From Desulfobacterales bacterium (GTDB lineage Bacteria; Desulfobacterota; Desulfobacteria; Desulfobacterales; Desulfobacteraceae), in assembly GCA_023143455.1 (NCBI GenBank), contig JAGLHT010000002.1, positions 38,538 through 102,537 on the forward strand: 64,000 nt of DNA, in the 5' to 3' direction. Position 1 is the first letter of the stretch. Every line of letters starts with the position of its first letter. This document shows, piece by piece, positions 9,502 through 19,321 of this stretch. A program made the position numbers and the translations under genes. Below the pieces are notes generated by a model. That model was not told the DNA's origin. It did no database searches and saw only the letters and a program-made list of their open reading frames with translations.

Positions 9502-11943
9502 TTATAAATCTGTAATTACCATCTCATAAAAACCAAGCGACCCCATCCCTTCATCAGTTTGTTTGATTTCCATTATTCTGCATCTTGAGGTAGATTCTTT
9601 AATAGTAAGAACCGAGGTAGGACCCTGAATTTTAGTTCCACTCATTATTTTTTTTGCAACTTTTACTACTGGTACAGGTTCTTTTTTTGAAGTAAACTCA
9701 AGTAATTTCTTTTTTTCTTCCATAAGTGCTTCATTTGTCTTGTCAAGCTGCCCAATTCTTTCTTTTTTCTGAACAATCTCCTGAGCAACAGCGTCCTGAC
9801 GTTCAAACCCTCTGTTAATTTCGTCTTCAGCCTGCTTTGCCTGTTCCTGCATTTGTGCTTCAAGCTCAAAAACTTTTTGAAGAGCTGCTGCATTTCCTGA
9901 TGCTTGTAAATCAAACTTCTTTTTTTCAACATCTTTTAATTTTACCTGGGTCCGATCCTGAGTATAGGCATGTTCGGATATTGTTATATGAAGAGCCTGA
10001 TCTTCTTTATCCAACTCTAATATTTCACTTCTCAAAATTGTGATAATATCAATATTAACTTTTAACTTTGAATCTATTTTTGCCACTAGAAAATTAGTGT
10101 GTTCATCTATTCCGACTTTTAATGTTGAAGGTCTTGAACCCATAGTTCCTATGTTCCCAGCATCAATACCCATTTTAGCACTGATATCAGAAGCTATGAT
10201 TGTGCCTCCCTCATTAATACATGCTCCACTCACTCTTATTTTTGAATCAAGTATTTCTTTTTGAACAATAAGATCACCAAACCCATATATCTTTGAATTA
10301 TTTACATACTTTGCCTGGATATTTCCTTTAACTTTTATAAGATTGGCATCAACAATCCCGGAGCTGACACTAAGATCTCCTGTGAGATCAACTTCCGCAC
10401 CTTCAATCTGCTCAATAGTAAGAGATGCTCCCTTAACAGTAAAGCCTTCTTTAATCATCCCTGAAACTATAATATTGCCGTCAAATTCAACATTTCCACT
10501 TTCAAAACACACATCACCATCTATTTTTAATTCTGGAAAAACTGAAATATTTCCTAAAGGATCAAGATTTGGTTGTCCATCTATATCAGCATAAATCTTA
10601 ACTCCATCGTCTGACTCTCTCACACCTGTACCTGCCACAAAGACCATGTCTAAAGGCTCTTCTACTGGCATAATCTCGCCTAAAACATTTATACCGGCAA
10701 TTCCATCTTCCGGGAAAATTTTTGCTGCAAGGAATGTATCTTTTTCAACAAAGGGGATTTCACCTCTCTCTTTAAAATCAATTCTGCCTTCAGAATCCAC
10801 TTTTCCGGGCTGACGAAATTCTAATGGGAAATGGTAATTGATTTCAGCATTCTTTGGAGGCTTTGGCTTTCTTCCCTTAGCTATAATTATCGCATCATCT
10901 TCCGGGCTTGCCCCTAAAAGCCATGATTGAATAAAATCATCATCTTTAATGCCTACTTTAATTCCCTCTTGTTCTAATAATTCTTTAATTGTTATTATAT
11001 TAATTCCATCTATATCAGAAGTTTTAAGCCTGATAAAAGCTTTTGTCTTATCCTCGGATAATGTAAGTTCAAAATCATTGCCATCACATGAACTTTCCTG
11101 AACTGCATCTAAAGCATCTACACCTAGAAATGCAGTTTTCCTTAAAAGCATAAAGCTTATTTTCAATATTTTATCAACCTCTTCAGAAGATTGATGTTTT
11201 TGAGAAGCTTTTTCTTTAATATCTTTATAAGAAAGCTCATCAAGCCCAATAAAATCACCAACTGCTTTTCCCAAGATCTCTTTTATTTGATCTTTTAGGA
11301 TTGAAAACTCCCCTAACAAACCCTCTGGGGTAAGAGGTACATCTTTTTCTTTAATTACACCTTTTAAGGAAAGAGGTTCGTGCTTACTGTTATTAAGGCT
11401 GAGCTCTGATTCGGCCAACCTGATTTTATTTTTCCGTTTTCTTATTTTCTCAACATTTCGCTCTTCTTTTTCTTTTAATTGTTTTGCAATCTTATACAAC
11501 TGATTATTCTGGTGTTGAGTTACTCTTATTAAATTCTGCTGTTTTTTTACTTCCTGAAACTGCCTACAGCCATTACTTGCTTGACTAATAAGATCTTCAT
11601 CTTTAAAAGGAAGAGAGAGACAAGAATTTATCTCTGCCGTATTTATAGCTTTTGCAATTATATCAATGCTTAAGGAATCGGTAATGAGTACCCTTTGAGT
11701 ATCAGGCGAAAGCTCTTTAATTTTTTCAAGAACCTCATCACCCTTCATCTTAGGCATTTTATAGCTTACAATCGCTACAGCATACGGTTTTATGTCAGGA
11801 CTTTCAAGTTCTGAAAAAGCAGCAGATGAAGATTCAAAACAAGATACTACATAATTTTGAGATGTTAAAAGTTTTTCAATTCTTAGTCGCAAATCACCAT
11901 CTGCTTCCACAACAAGAATTTTATACTTTTGACTTTCTTCCAT
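9502..11943 (-). CDS. Receiver-DUF342 (FapA-like) fusion with inactive receiver
   Basis: This 813-residue cytoplasmic protein has an N-terminal receiver-like domain (about 5-125), a charged coiled coil (about 130-195), an unassigned helical stretch (210-300) and a long DUF342/FapA region (about 310-813). The FapA region includes a right-handed beta-helix of stacked short repeats (GDVCFESGNVEFDGNI and similar) and a C-terminal coiled coil followed by a small beta domain. In the receiver Ser60 replaces the phospho-Asp (VAIVSYKMPKMKG) and the acidic pair is EAD, so it probably signals by binding only. FapA proteins act in flagellar or polar assembly in some bacteria, but the biochemical role is poorly known. 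It is the last gene of the 15600-9502 minus-strand unit. Confidence 0.87.
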   Translation of the reverse strand: MEESQKYKILVVEADGDLRLRIEKLLTSQNYVVSCFESSSAAFSELESPDIKPYAVAIVSYKMPKMKGDEVLEKIKELSPDTQRVLITDSLSIDIIAKAINTAEINSCLSLPFKDEDLISQASNGCRQFQEVKKQQNLIRVTQHQNNQLYKIAKQLKEKEERNVEKIRKRKNKIRLAESELSLNNSKHEPLSLKGVIKEKDVPLTPEGLLGEFSILKDQIKEILGKAVGDFIGLDELSYKDIKEKASQKHQSSEEVDKILKISFMLLRKTAFLGVDALDAVQESSCDGNDFELTLSEDKTKAFIRLKTSDIDGINIITIKELLEQEGIKVGIKDDDFIQSWLLGASPEDDAIIIAKGRKPKPPKNAEINYHFPLEFRQPGKVDSEGRIDFKERGEIPFVEKDTFLAAKIFPEDGIAGINVLGEIMPVEEPLDMVFVAGTGVRESDDGVKIYADIDGQPNLDPLGNISVFPELKIDGDVCFESGNVEFDGNIIVSGMIKEGFTVKGASLTIEQIEGAEVDLTGDLSVSSGIVDANLIKVKGNIQAKYVNNSKIYGFGDLIVQKEILDSKIRVSGACINEGGTIIASDISAKMGIDAGNIGTMGSRPSTLKVGIDEHTNFLVAKIDSKLKVNIDIITILRSEILELDKEDQALHITISEHAYTQDRTQVKLKDVEKKKFDLQASGNAAALQKVFELEAQMQEQAKQAEDEINRGFERQDAVAQEIVQKKERIGQLDKTNEALMEEKKKLLEFTSKKEPVPVVKVAKKIMSGTKIQGPTSVLTIKESTSRCRIMEIKQTDEGMGSLGFYEMVITDL

Positions 11944-11979
11944 TTTTTAAGCCTGAGTTATAAACATTTTTTGTAAATT

Positions 11980-14859
11980 TTAAGACAATGTTTGATGGGT
12001 TATCAGTTTTGGATTGTCAGGATTATCAGAATCTATCTCGACAAATTTTGACATGCCAAGATCATTTTGAATCATCATTGTTGCCTGTGTTCCTGTTATT
12101 CTGGTTCCAGAGTATATTTTTTTATTTACTTTAAGAGTCGGGTTTGGTTCTGTCTCAGATAATGCTTCTATTGACATCTCTTTTTCCTTTTTTAAACCTG
12201 AAAATTCAACATTTAACTTGGCAATTTGAATTTCATGTTCTTCAATTTTATTTAATATTGAATCTTGTTCCTCAAAAATACCCTTTATCCTTTCGTCAGC
12301 TTGTTTTATACCATTTTCAAGATCTTTAACAAGCTTTTGTTTCTCTTCGCTGTCCTTTGTCTCACCAATCTTTTTTTCTGTAAAATCTATCTTTTTTATT
12401 AACTTTTCCTGGGCAAAAGTTTTGGCTGCAATATCAACATGAAGGGCGTTGTTCTCATCACTCATCTCCATTTTTTCATTAATTATAATATCAAGGTCCC
12501 TTTGTATTTTTTCCATCTGTTTATCATATTTTTCAGCAATCCATTGGATATGATCATCAGCACCTGCTTTTATTGTGGAAGATTCTGCTTTCTCAGTACC
12601 AATCTGCTTAACATTAAAGCCCATTCTCGCGGATATTGTGGACCCTGTTATTCTGCCGGCCTCATTATTCATCTCTCCGCTTATAGCAATTTTAGATTCC
12701 ATTATCTCCCTTGTAACCATCATGTTACGATAGCCAAAGATTTTTGAATTATTAACAAATTTAGCCTGAACACTTCCCTGGGTTTGGATATCTGCGTTAA
12801 CTATTCCATTTGAAACCTTAAGATCTCCTTTAATTCTTATTATTCCACCATTTATTTCATTGGCTATAAGTTCTTCGCATTCCACCATAAAGCCCTCTTT
12901 AACAGCACCTCCGACAACAACATTTCCTTTAAAATTAATATTACCTGTTTTAAAATCAACATCGCCTTTAACAGTAAACTGCTCTAACACGGAAACAACT
13001 CCTTTAATATCAATACTTGGCTGTCCTGAAATAAGTGAAGTAATCTTTAAGCCATCCTCGGATAACTCAGCCCCGTCACTACACTCTAATGTAACATCAA
13101 CCACATCCCCTACAAGTAAAGTCTCACCAAAAATATCAAGTCCAGACTTTGCGTGCTCCATGGGATGTTTTTCAGCAAGAAGCTGACCTTTTTTAACAAA
13201 AGGAGAATCACCTCTTGAAGTAAAATCAATAGAGCCATCTTCATTAATAATACCTGCAGATTCATGCTCAGTATTAAAGTGATAGACAATTTCAGCGGGC
13301 TTTCCTATTTCAACAGGTTTACCAATGGCAACATTCAATTTTTCCGAAGGGTCCTTACAGTTTTTAATAAAATCTCTAATGATTTTATCATCCACAATCC
13401 CGTGCTTTATGCCACGTTTTTTAATAAGTTTCTTTATGGGTTCGATATCTTCAGTACCAAGAACAACCTCAGGAACCCTTATAAAAGCCACTACTCTGTC
13501 CTCGGAAATGCGCAAATCAACAAATGCACCAAATTGTGAATCAAATGCAGAAGATTCATCAATATTGCTCTTCTTACCGGTCCTGTCCTGGCTTTCCATT
13601 ACTTCATCTCTGAGTTCCGGGGCAATTACTTCAGATTCCACAAGAAGATCACCTATAAGAATTGCAACTCCGCTCTCCTCAAAATTATTCAATTGTTTAC
13701 GAAATGCCCGGTCAACATCTTTTTTGGTTGCTATCTCTCGGCTTACAAGTTCTTTTGCAAAATCACGATCCAACAATCTTATTTCGATCAATGCCAGTTT
13801 AGCAAAGATACGACTTAAATCTTTTCTTCTAAGGAATTCATTTGTTACAAGGACTTTATCAATTGTCAGGCCTGTAGATTGTTCAGCCTCTTTTGTCTCT
13901 AGTTCATCTCTTGCCTTTTCAAGTTCACCCTTTGTAACATACCCATCATTGAAAGCAAGATCTCCGAAATCAGGCACTTCTTCATAATCATCAATCACAA
14001 CACCAACTGCGGGTTCAGATCCAATACCGCAAATTACAGGCTCAGCTTTTTGCACAACATTTTCAATAATAATATCTATGATATCATATACTTCTTCTTC
14101 AAATTCACCTGAAGGTTCATATCCAGTATGAATTTTTTCAGGAGAAAAGGGAATTTTATTTTTTTGGGTTATTGTATCCATCATAGAGTTTGCTTCTTCT
14201 TTGGCTAGGGACATTGCCTGTACAAGATTTTCCTTATTTAAAGTAATGGTTCTTGAAAGAAGCTCATCAAGCCCTAAATAAGTCTCTTTAAATTCTGCTG
14301 CTGCTTTTGCCTGGGCTAAAGATTCTTTAAGTTCTTCGACCTCTTGGGTTTTTTTTTCAATTTTATCAGTAAAAGCTTTATCAGTTTTTTTCTGCTGACT
14401 TGCAAGCTTAAAAAGCTTAGCATTTTGATACTTTGTGACTTTAAAAAGCCGCTTTCTTTCCTGGAACTTTTGAAAAATTTCAAATTCACCCATTATCCTC
14501 AACAACAAATCATCGTTCTCCCATGGTTTAGAAAGATACTGGTGTATTGAACCTTCATTTACGGCTTCGATTATTGCATCAAAGTCAGAATAACCTGTAA
14601 TGAGAATTCTTCTGGATTCAGGGCTGATAAGAATACTCTTCTCAAAAAACTCACTTCCCTGCATTCCAGGCATACGCTGGTCAGAAAGTATCAGAAAAAA
14701 TTTTTCTCCGGAGCTTTCTAACAAACCGATTCCCTGTTCAGCATTAAGTGCAGAAATAACTTTATTAAACCCTTTTCTTTTTAAAACCCTTCGCATGTTT
14801 TTTACAATAGGTTCATCATCATCAACCACTAAAATTGCATAGTCATTAATATCGCCCAT
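11980..14859 (-). CDS. Receiver-DUF342 (FapA-like) fusion with intact receiver
   Basis: This 959-residue protein is a paralogue of the next gene. The RpfG-type receiver (about 5-125) is complete: DDDE patch, Asp60 in LILSDQRMPGMQG, GYSDFDAIIEAVNEGSI, and SKPW. A coiled coil (about 140-200) follows, then a helical region with two weak MshEN-like segments (LAFNDGYVTKGELEKARDE and IGDLLVESEVIAPELRDEV). The FapA/DUF342 beta-helix and C-terminal coiled coil come last. Asp60 here aligns with Ser60 of the 813-residue protein, so the pair may work as one switchable and one locked version. The gene lies between the REC/coiled-coil gene and the 813-residue gene, with gaps of 21 and 36 bases. Confidence 0.88.
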   Translation of the reverse strand: MGDINDYAILVVDDDEPIVKNMRRVLKRKGFNKVISALNAEQGIGLLESSGEKFFLILSDQRMPGMQGSEFFEKSILISPESRRILITGYSDFDAIIEAVNEGSIHQYLSKPWENDDLLLRIMGEFEIFQKFQERKRLFKVTKYQNAKLFKLASQQKKTDKAFTDKIEKKTQEVEELKESLAQAKAAAEFKETYLGLDELLSRTITLNKENLVQAMSLAKEEANSMMDTITQKNKIPFSPEKIHTGYEPSGEFEEEVYDIIDIIIENVVQKAEPVICGIGSEPAVGVVIDDYEEVPDFGDLAFNDGYVTKGELEKARDELETKEAEQSTGLTIDKVLVTNEFLRRKDLSRIFAKLALIEIRLLDRDFAKELVSREIATKKDVDRAFRKQLNNFEESGVAILIGDLLVESEVIAPELRDEVMESQDRTGKKSNIDESSAFDSQFGAFVDLRISEDRVVAFIRVPEVVLGTEDIEPIKKLIKKRGIKHGIVDDKIIRDFIKNCKDPSEKLNVAIGKPVEIGKPAEIVYHFNTEHESAGIINEDGSIDFTSRGDSPFVKKGQLLAEKHPMEHAKSGLDIFGETLLVGDVVDVTLECSDGAELSEDGLKITSLISGQPSIDIKGVVSVLEQFTVKGDVDFKTGNINFKGNVVVGGAVKEGFMVECEELIANEINGGIIRIKGDLKVSNGIVNADIQTQGSVQAKFVNNSKIFGYRNMMVTREIMESKIAISGEMNNEAGRITGSTISARMGFNVKQIGTEKAESSTIKAGADDHIQWIAEKYDKQMEKIQRDLDIIINEKMEMSDENNALHVDIAAKTFAQEKLIKKIDFTEKKIGETKDSEEKQKLVKDLENGIKQADERIKGIFEEQDSILNKIEEHEIQIAKLNVEFSGLKKEKEMSIEALSETEPNPTLKVNKKIYSGTRITGTQATMMIQNDLGMSKFVEIDSDNPDNPKLITHQTLS

Positions 14860-14880
14860 AATTCTATCCTATTACTTTGG

Positions 14881-15600
14881 TTAGCTTGCCTCTTCAGGCA
14901 TTTCAAAGCCATTTCGTGTTGCTATATCTTTAAATTGTTCATAAAGCTCTGATAATAATGCAGAATAAAGAAAATTAAGTTTTCCTTCCTCCAGCATTTT
15001 ATATTCCTTGAGTACTGATTCTATTTCGTTTACATAATCTCTGTTTTCAAAACCTTGATCGTATCTTTGGTTTAGCTGTTCAACTTGCTTATCTAATTGT
15101 GTAATGATTTTTTCATTAGCTGCTGAACTATTTTTTAAATCTGTATTTAATTGAAAAAGTTTAGAGTTTTGATCCTTGGCAAGCTTAAAAAGTCTATCAT
15201 TTTCCATTGCAAGTTCAAATTGATTCAATCCCGACTTAATCTTTCCTTCAAAATCTTTATTATCCCAGGGCTTACTTATATATTTGTGTATGGAACCATT
15301 GTTCACAGCCTCTGTAATTGCATCCATATCTGAATATCCCGTTAAAAGAAACCGAATGGTATCAGGAGAAATTTCCTTTGCTTTGCCAAGAAATTCAGAC
15401 CCTGACATCCCCGGCATTCGTTGATCTGAAATAATAAGAGAAAAAGGTTTTGATGCCGATTGTATTCTTTCAAGACCGGCTTGACCCGATTCCATATAAA
15501 CATATTTCACACCAATGCCCTTAAGGAACCTGCCCAAAGATTTTCCAACCTGCTCTTCATCATCAACAACCAGCACTGTATGGTCAAATTTTTCTACCAT
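14881..15600 (-). CDS. RpfG-type receiver with coiled-coil output
   Basis: This 239-residue protein has a complete receiver (about 5-125: LVVDDEEQ, Asp59 in LIISDQRMPGMSG, GYSDMDAITEAVNNGSI and SKPW). A long coiled coil (about 135-195) and a short helical tail follow, with no catalytic or DNA-binding domain. It heads the minus-strand unit with the two DUF342 fusions and is close to the N-terminus of the 959-residue protein. It may compete or heterodimerise with it through the coiled coil; this is inference. GGGGGTAAG-like purine-rich sequence precedes the start. Confidence 0.87.
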   Translation of the reverse strand: MVEKFDHTVLVVDDEEQVGKSLGRFLKGIGVKYVYMESGQAGLERIQSASKPFSLIISDQRMPGMSGSEFLGKAKEISPDTIRFLLTGYSDMDAITEAVNNGSIHKYISKPWDNKDFEGKIKSGLNQFELAMENDRLFKLAKDQNSKLFQLNTDLKNSSAANEKIITQLDKQVEQLNQRYDQGFENRDYVNEIESVLKEYKMLEEGKLNFLYSALLSELYEQFKDIATRNGFEMPEEAS

Positions 15601-15792
15601 CTTACCCCCTGATTATTCTCATGATTACAATCACTGCGATATTTTTTATGTCATGTAACTAAAAAATTATTGATATTTAAGTTTTATTATAATAGTATTA
15701 AGAAAATGTTTCAATAAAAATAATTATTTTTTAAAAAAATCAATTAAAATCGTCAAGGCGCTTACACTGCCTGCTATTTTTGAGGAATGCAT

Positions 15793-16542
15793 ATGAAATC
15801 AATCCCGCAAATGGCTGAAGAGCTGGACATTTCGTCCGGAACAATCAGAGAATATTTACAGCGATTTGAAGAGTTTTTTGCCGATCCTGTAGAACATGAA
15901 GGTGTTAAGGAATACCCTCCTGAAACATCAGAGCTTGTTAAAAAAATCTACGGCTATTATCAAAATAGTGGAATGACAAAAGAAGAAATCAGAGTAAAAT
16001 TAGGCGCAGCTATGGTCTTAGAAGCTAATCCTGAGCTTGCGGCACTCCAGGCCCAGGCTGTTCCCATGGACATGGAAAAATTTGATGCACTGGGAGAAAA
16101 AATTGAGAAGCTTACGATAGCGATGGAAAAGCTAACTGAAGTATTTTCAAGTGGTGGTGCGAATTTAAATGCTCCAAAAGAACCTTCTGACAATGAAACT
16201 ATTGATGCCATAAATGCTCAAATAACTGATATTCTGGAATTAACAAAAGATAATGACCCTAAAAAAACAGAACAAAATGTCCTGGATGCTGACGGTACAA
16301 TTATTTTCTCCTTTGGCAAACTCACAGGAAATGCTAAAGCTGCCTTAAAATTGTCAAAAATAAATAAGAAACCATGGCTTCATATTGATCTTCAAACTGA
16401 GAAATCCCCGGCCAGGGCAGTCAGAACCTGGCTTGCACAATCTGATATTTCTGTGCTCAATGTGGCAGGAAGAAGCGCAAGCAAAATTCCAGGACTTAAA
16501 AAAACTGTAAATGATATTATTGCTTCGATATTAAACCAATGA
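15793..16542 (+). CDS. MerR-like HTH fused to circularly permuted YpsA/SLOG-type domain
   Basis: This protein of about 249 residues has an N-terminal MerR-type winged helix (SIPQMAEELDISSGTIREYL; about 1-75) and a variable helical linker (80-150). The C-terminal domain (about 165-249) carries DGTIIFSFGKLTGNAKAALK, KPWLHIDL and DISVLNVAGRSASKIPGL. These match the circularly permuted YpsA branch of the SLOG superfamily, annotated in databases as 'putative molybdenum carrier'. SLOG domains bind nucleotide-like ligands, so a ligand-responsive regulator is a reasonable reading. I chose the ATG at 15793 because TGAGGA lies six bases upstream; the ATG at 15787 touches that site. It precedes the sensor kinase by 19 bases and may be co-transcribed with it. 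Confidence 0.7.
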   Translation: MKSIPQMAEELDISSGTIREYLQRFEEFFADPVEHEGVKEYPPETSELVKKIYGYYQNSGMTKEEIRVKLGAAMVLEANPELAALQAQAVPMDMEKFDALGEKIEKLTIAMEKLTEVFSSGGANLNAPKEPSDNETIDAINAQITDILELTKDNDPKKTEQNVLDADGTIIFSFGKLTGNAKAALKLSKINKKPWLHIDLQTEKSPARAVRTWLAQSDISVLNVAGRSASKIPGLKKTVNDIIASILNQ

Positions 16543-16561
16543 AACAAAACAAGATTTTCTA

Positions 16562-19321
16562 ATGACACCTCGATTATTATTCATTTTTCTATTAACATTG
16601 TTGGTTATTACCTTTGCACCTTTGCTATCTACAGCAAAAAATAATAACTCAAACTCAATCCCTCGTACTCTCAAATCTGCGAGCGAGCTTGATTACCCAC
16701 CATTTTCAGTGATCAAGAATGATGGAACTGCTGATGGATTTTCAGTAGATCTCTTGAAAGCTGTTACTCATGCAGTAGGGCTTAAAATCAATTTTCAAGT
16801 TGGTCCCTGGGATAAAATTAAGCACAAACTAATAAACAAAGAACTTGATCTTCTTCCGCTTGTATCTTATTCAGCAGAACGAGATAAAGTTTTTGATTTT
16901 TCAGCACCGTACCTGCGTATGCATGGCACTATTTTCATGCGCAAAGGGAATAAAACTATTAGTTCTGAGCTTGACTTAAAGAATAAAGAAGTAATAGTGA
17001 TGCGAGGCGGTACTGCCCACGAATATGCAGTTGAAAACAATCTATCTGACAATCTTATATTGACTGAAAGTTTTGAAAAAGCCATAAAATTGCTTTCGGC
17101 TGGCAAGCATGATGCTGTAATCATTCAACATTTAGTCGGTCATCAGATTATTAAAAAATTAAACATCTCCAACTTAGTAGATATCAATTGTTTTCAAGGG
17201 AGCGATTTTAAACTTACTACTAAACCCTTATCTGAGTTTGAACAAAAATTTTGCTTTGCAGTACAAAAGGGTGATAGTCAATTGTTGGCACTCTTAAACG
17301 AAGGTCTTGCAATTATTACCACTAATGGCACTTACAATACATTATATAATAAATGGTTCGCTCCAATTCTTCCTGCTCCGATAGTCAGTTTTGCAGTGAA
17401 GATAAAACACATCGCTTTTATCCTTTTACCTGTTATATTTCTTATGGGAATTTTTGGTCTCTGGTATTTGAAAAAAGAAGTTGCCAGAAAAACAGAGTTT
17501 TTAGAAAAAGAAATAAAAGAACGTGAACAGACACAAAAGGCATTAAAAAAGAGTGAAGATAAATTCAAAAGCCTTTTTGAAAAAGCTCCGTTAAACTATC
17601 AATCTCTGGATGAAAAGGGAAATCTTACTGAAATAAACGAAACCTGGCTTAAAACATTAGGGTATAAAAAACAAAAAGTTTTAGGAAAAAATTTCAGCGA
17701 GTTCCTGATTCCGGAATGGAAGCAACATTTTTCTGAAAATTTCTCCCAACTCAAGGCAGTGGGAGAAGTCTTTGGTGTTGAATTTGAGATGGTTAAAAAG
17801 GATGGCTCTGCTATTTTAGTTTCCTTTCAGGGTAAAATCGGAGAAAATCAAAATGGTACCTTTAAACAAGCACATTGTGTTTTTCACGATATCACTTCTG
17901 AGAAAGCAACAGAAGTTTTCCAAAAACTTGAGTTAGAGCTGCATAAAGCAATAGTTGAGATTTCAAAAAAATTAATATCTGACAAGTATGATATAAAAGA
18001 AGTCTCGGACATATTAATAAAATATGCCAAAAGCCTTACAGAAAGTAGTCATGGTTTTGTTTCATCTGCTGATAACAATACATTTGAAAACCCAGGGTAC
18101 ACCCTTACTGACATATTTAGTGAACAATGGAAATCAAAAAACATGAGAGTAGCTTTTCCCATTAGAAGAGATGGGAAATATAATATTTTATGGGATTATG
18201 GTTTAAATGCCAGGAAAGCCTTCCTTACAAATAGTCTTGAAAAATACTCGGAGAATAAAGCTCTTTCCAAAGGGCATGTTCCTATTAAAAATTTTATGGC
18301 TGTACCAATCCTAATGGGAAAATCCTTAATTGGGTTAATCGCTTTAGCCAATTCCAAAAGGAATTATACTGATCATGATCTAAGATCAATAGAACGATTA
18401 TCAGAAATATTTGCTTTAGCTGTACACAGAAAAGAATACGAAACAGAAAAAACAAAATTGGAACAAAACCTTCTTCAGCTTCAAAAGGTTGAAGCCATTG
18501 GAACTTTTGCTGGAGGCATTGCGCACGATTTTAACAATATATTATTCCCAATTATTGGATTTGCTGAAATGCTGGAAGAAGATTTACCAAAAGATAGTCC
18601 TCTTCGTGAAAATACTAATGAAATATTATCCGGGGCAAAACGGGCAAAGGATCTTGTTAAACAAATTTTAACTTTTAGCAGGCAGGCTGAACAGGAAATT
18701 ATTCCACTCAAACCACATTTGATTATTAAGGAAGTCACCAAACTTATAAGAGCTATCATCCCTACATCAATTAAAATCAAGAAATATATAGATCCTGAAA
18801 CATGGAAAATCCTTGCTGACCCTACGCAGATACATCAGGTTGCCATGAACCTTATCACAAATGCCTATCATGCCATGCAGAAATCTGGCGGGGTTCTTAC
18901 TATCAAATTACAAAATATTGAGGCTGTTGATGTTCCCAAACATAATGCAATGATAACTGATGTCCCTCATATCTTACTTTCAATTAGCGATACCGGTACA
19001 GGGATGGACGAAAATACAATTAAAAAAATATTTAACCCATACTTCACTACTAAATCCCAGGACAAAGGCACAGGGTTAGGGCTTTCTGTGGTTCATGGTA
19101 TTATTAACAATTGTAAAGGAAATATTAGAGTTAATAGCTCTATAGCAGAGGGGACTACATTTGATGTATATATCCCTGCTTTTAAAAAGGGCTTGAAACC
19201 TGAAAAAATACAGCTTGAAACAGCTAAAATCCCTACTGGGACTGAACGAATTTTACTGATTGATGATGAAGCCTATAATCAAATCAGAAATGGCTGCCCT
19301 AGTTCGAAAAGTGTTAGATGA
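16562..19321 (+). CDS. Sensor histidine kinase with periplasmic solute-binding domain and truncated receiver
   Basis: This 919-residue membrane kinase has a signal or anchor helix (about 1-25) and a periplasmic family-3 solute-binding domain (about 38-268: LDYPPFSVIKNDGTADGFSVD, LDLLPLVSYSAERDKVFDFS). A transmembrane helix (about 280-305), PAS (325-455), GAF (465-620), HisKA (EAIGTFAGGIAHDFNNILF) and HATPase (TGLGLSVVHGIINNCKG) follow. Family-3 domains usually bind amino acids or small organic acids. The C-terminus enters a receiver (GTERILLIDDEA) but diverges and stops after about 27 residues. The +1 frame at 19290-19331 reads MAALVRKVLDEV, which resembles a receiver first helix, so this is probably a decayed receiver. 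The NtrC-type gene next door may be its partner. Confidence 0.9.
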   Translation: MTPRLLFIFLLTLLVITFAPLLSTAKNNNSNSIPRTLKSASELDYPPFSVIKNDGTADGFSVDLLKAVTHAVGLKINFQVGPWDKIKHKLINKELDLLPLVSYSAERDKVFDFSAPYLRMHGTIFMRKGNKTISSELDLKNKEVIVMRGGTAHEYAVENNLSDNLILTESFEKAIKLLSAGKHDAVIIQHLVGHQIIKKLNISNLVDINCFQGSDFKLTTKPLSEFEQKFCFAVQKGDSQLLALLNEGLAIITTNGTYNTLYNKWFAPILPAPIVSFAVKIKHIAFILLPVIFLMGIFGLWYLKKEVARKTEFLEKEIKEREQTQKALKKSEDKFKSLFEKAPLNYQSLDEKGNLTEINETWLKTLGYKKQKVLGKNFSEFLIPEWKQHFSENFSQLKAVGEVFGVEFEMVKKDGSAILVSFQGKIGENQNGTFKQAHCVFHDITSEKATEVFQKLELELHKAIVEISKKLISDKYDIKEVSDILIKYAKSLTESSHGFVSSADNNTFENPGYTLTDIFSEQWKSKNMRVAFPIRRDGKYNILWDYGLNARKAFLTNSLEKYSENKALSKGHVPIKNFMAVPILMGKSLIGLIALANSKRNYTDHDLRSIERLSEIFALAVHRKEYETEKTKLEQNLLQLQKVEAIGTFAGGIAHDFNNILFPIIGFAEMLEEDLPKDSPLRENTNEILSGAKRAKDLVKQILTFSRQAEQEIIPLKPHLIIKEVTKLIRAIIPTSIKIKKYIDPETWKILADPTQIHQVAMNLITNAYHAMQKSGGVLTIKLQNIEAVDVPKHNAMITDVPHILLSISDTGTGMDENTIKKIFNPYFTTKSQDKGTGLGLSVVHGIINNCKGNIRVNSSIAEGTTFDVYIPAFKKGLKPEKIQLETAKIPTGTERILLIDDEAYNQIRNGCPSSKSVR

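Noticed and set aside
13325..13987. 220-codon plus-strand frame within the 959-residue DUF342 gene
   Set aside because: Serine-rich mirror of a well-supported gene, without a ribosome-binding site or any recognisable domain.
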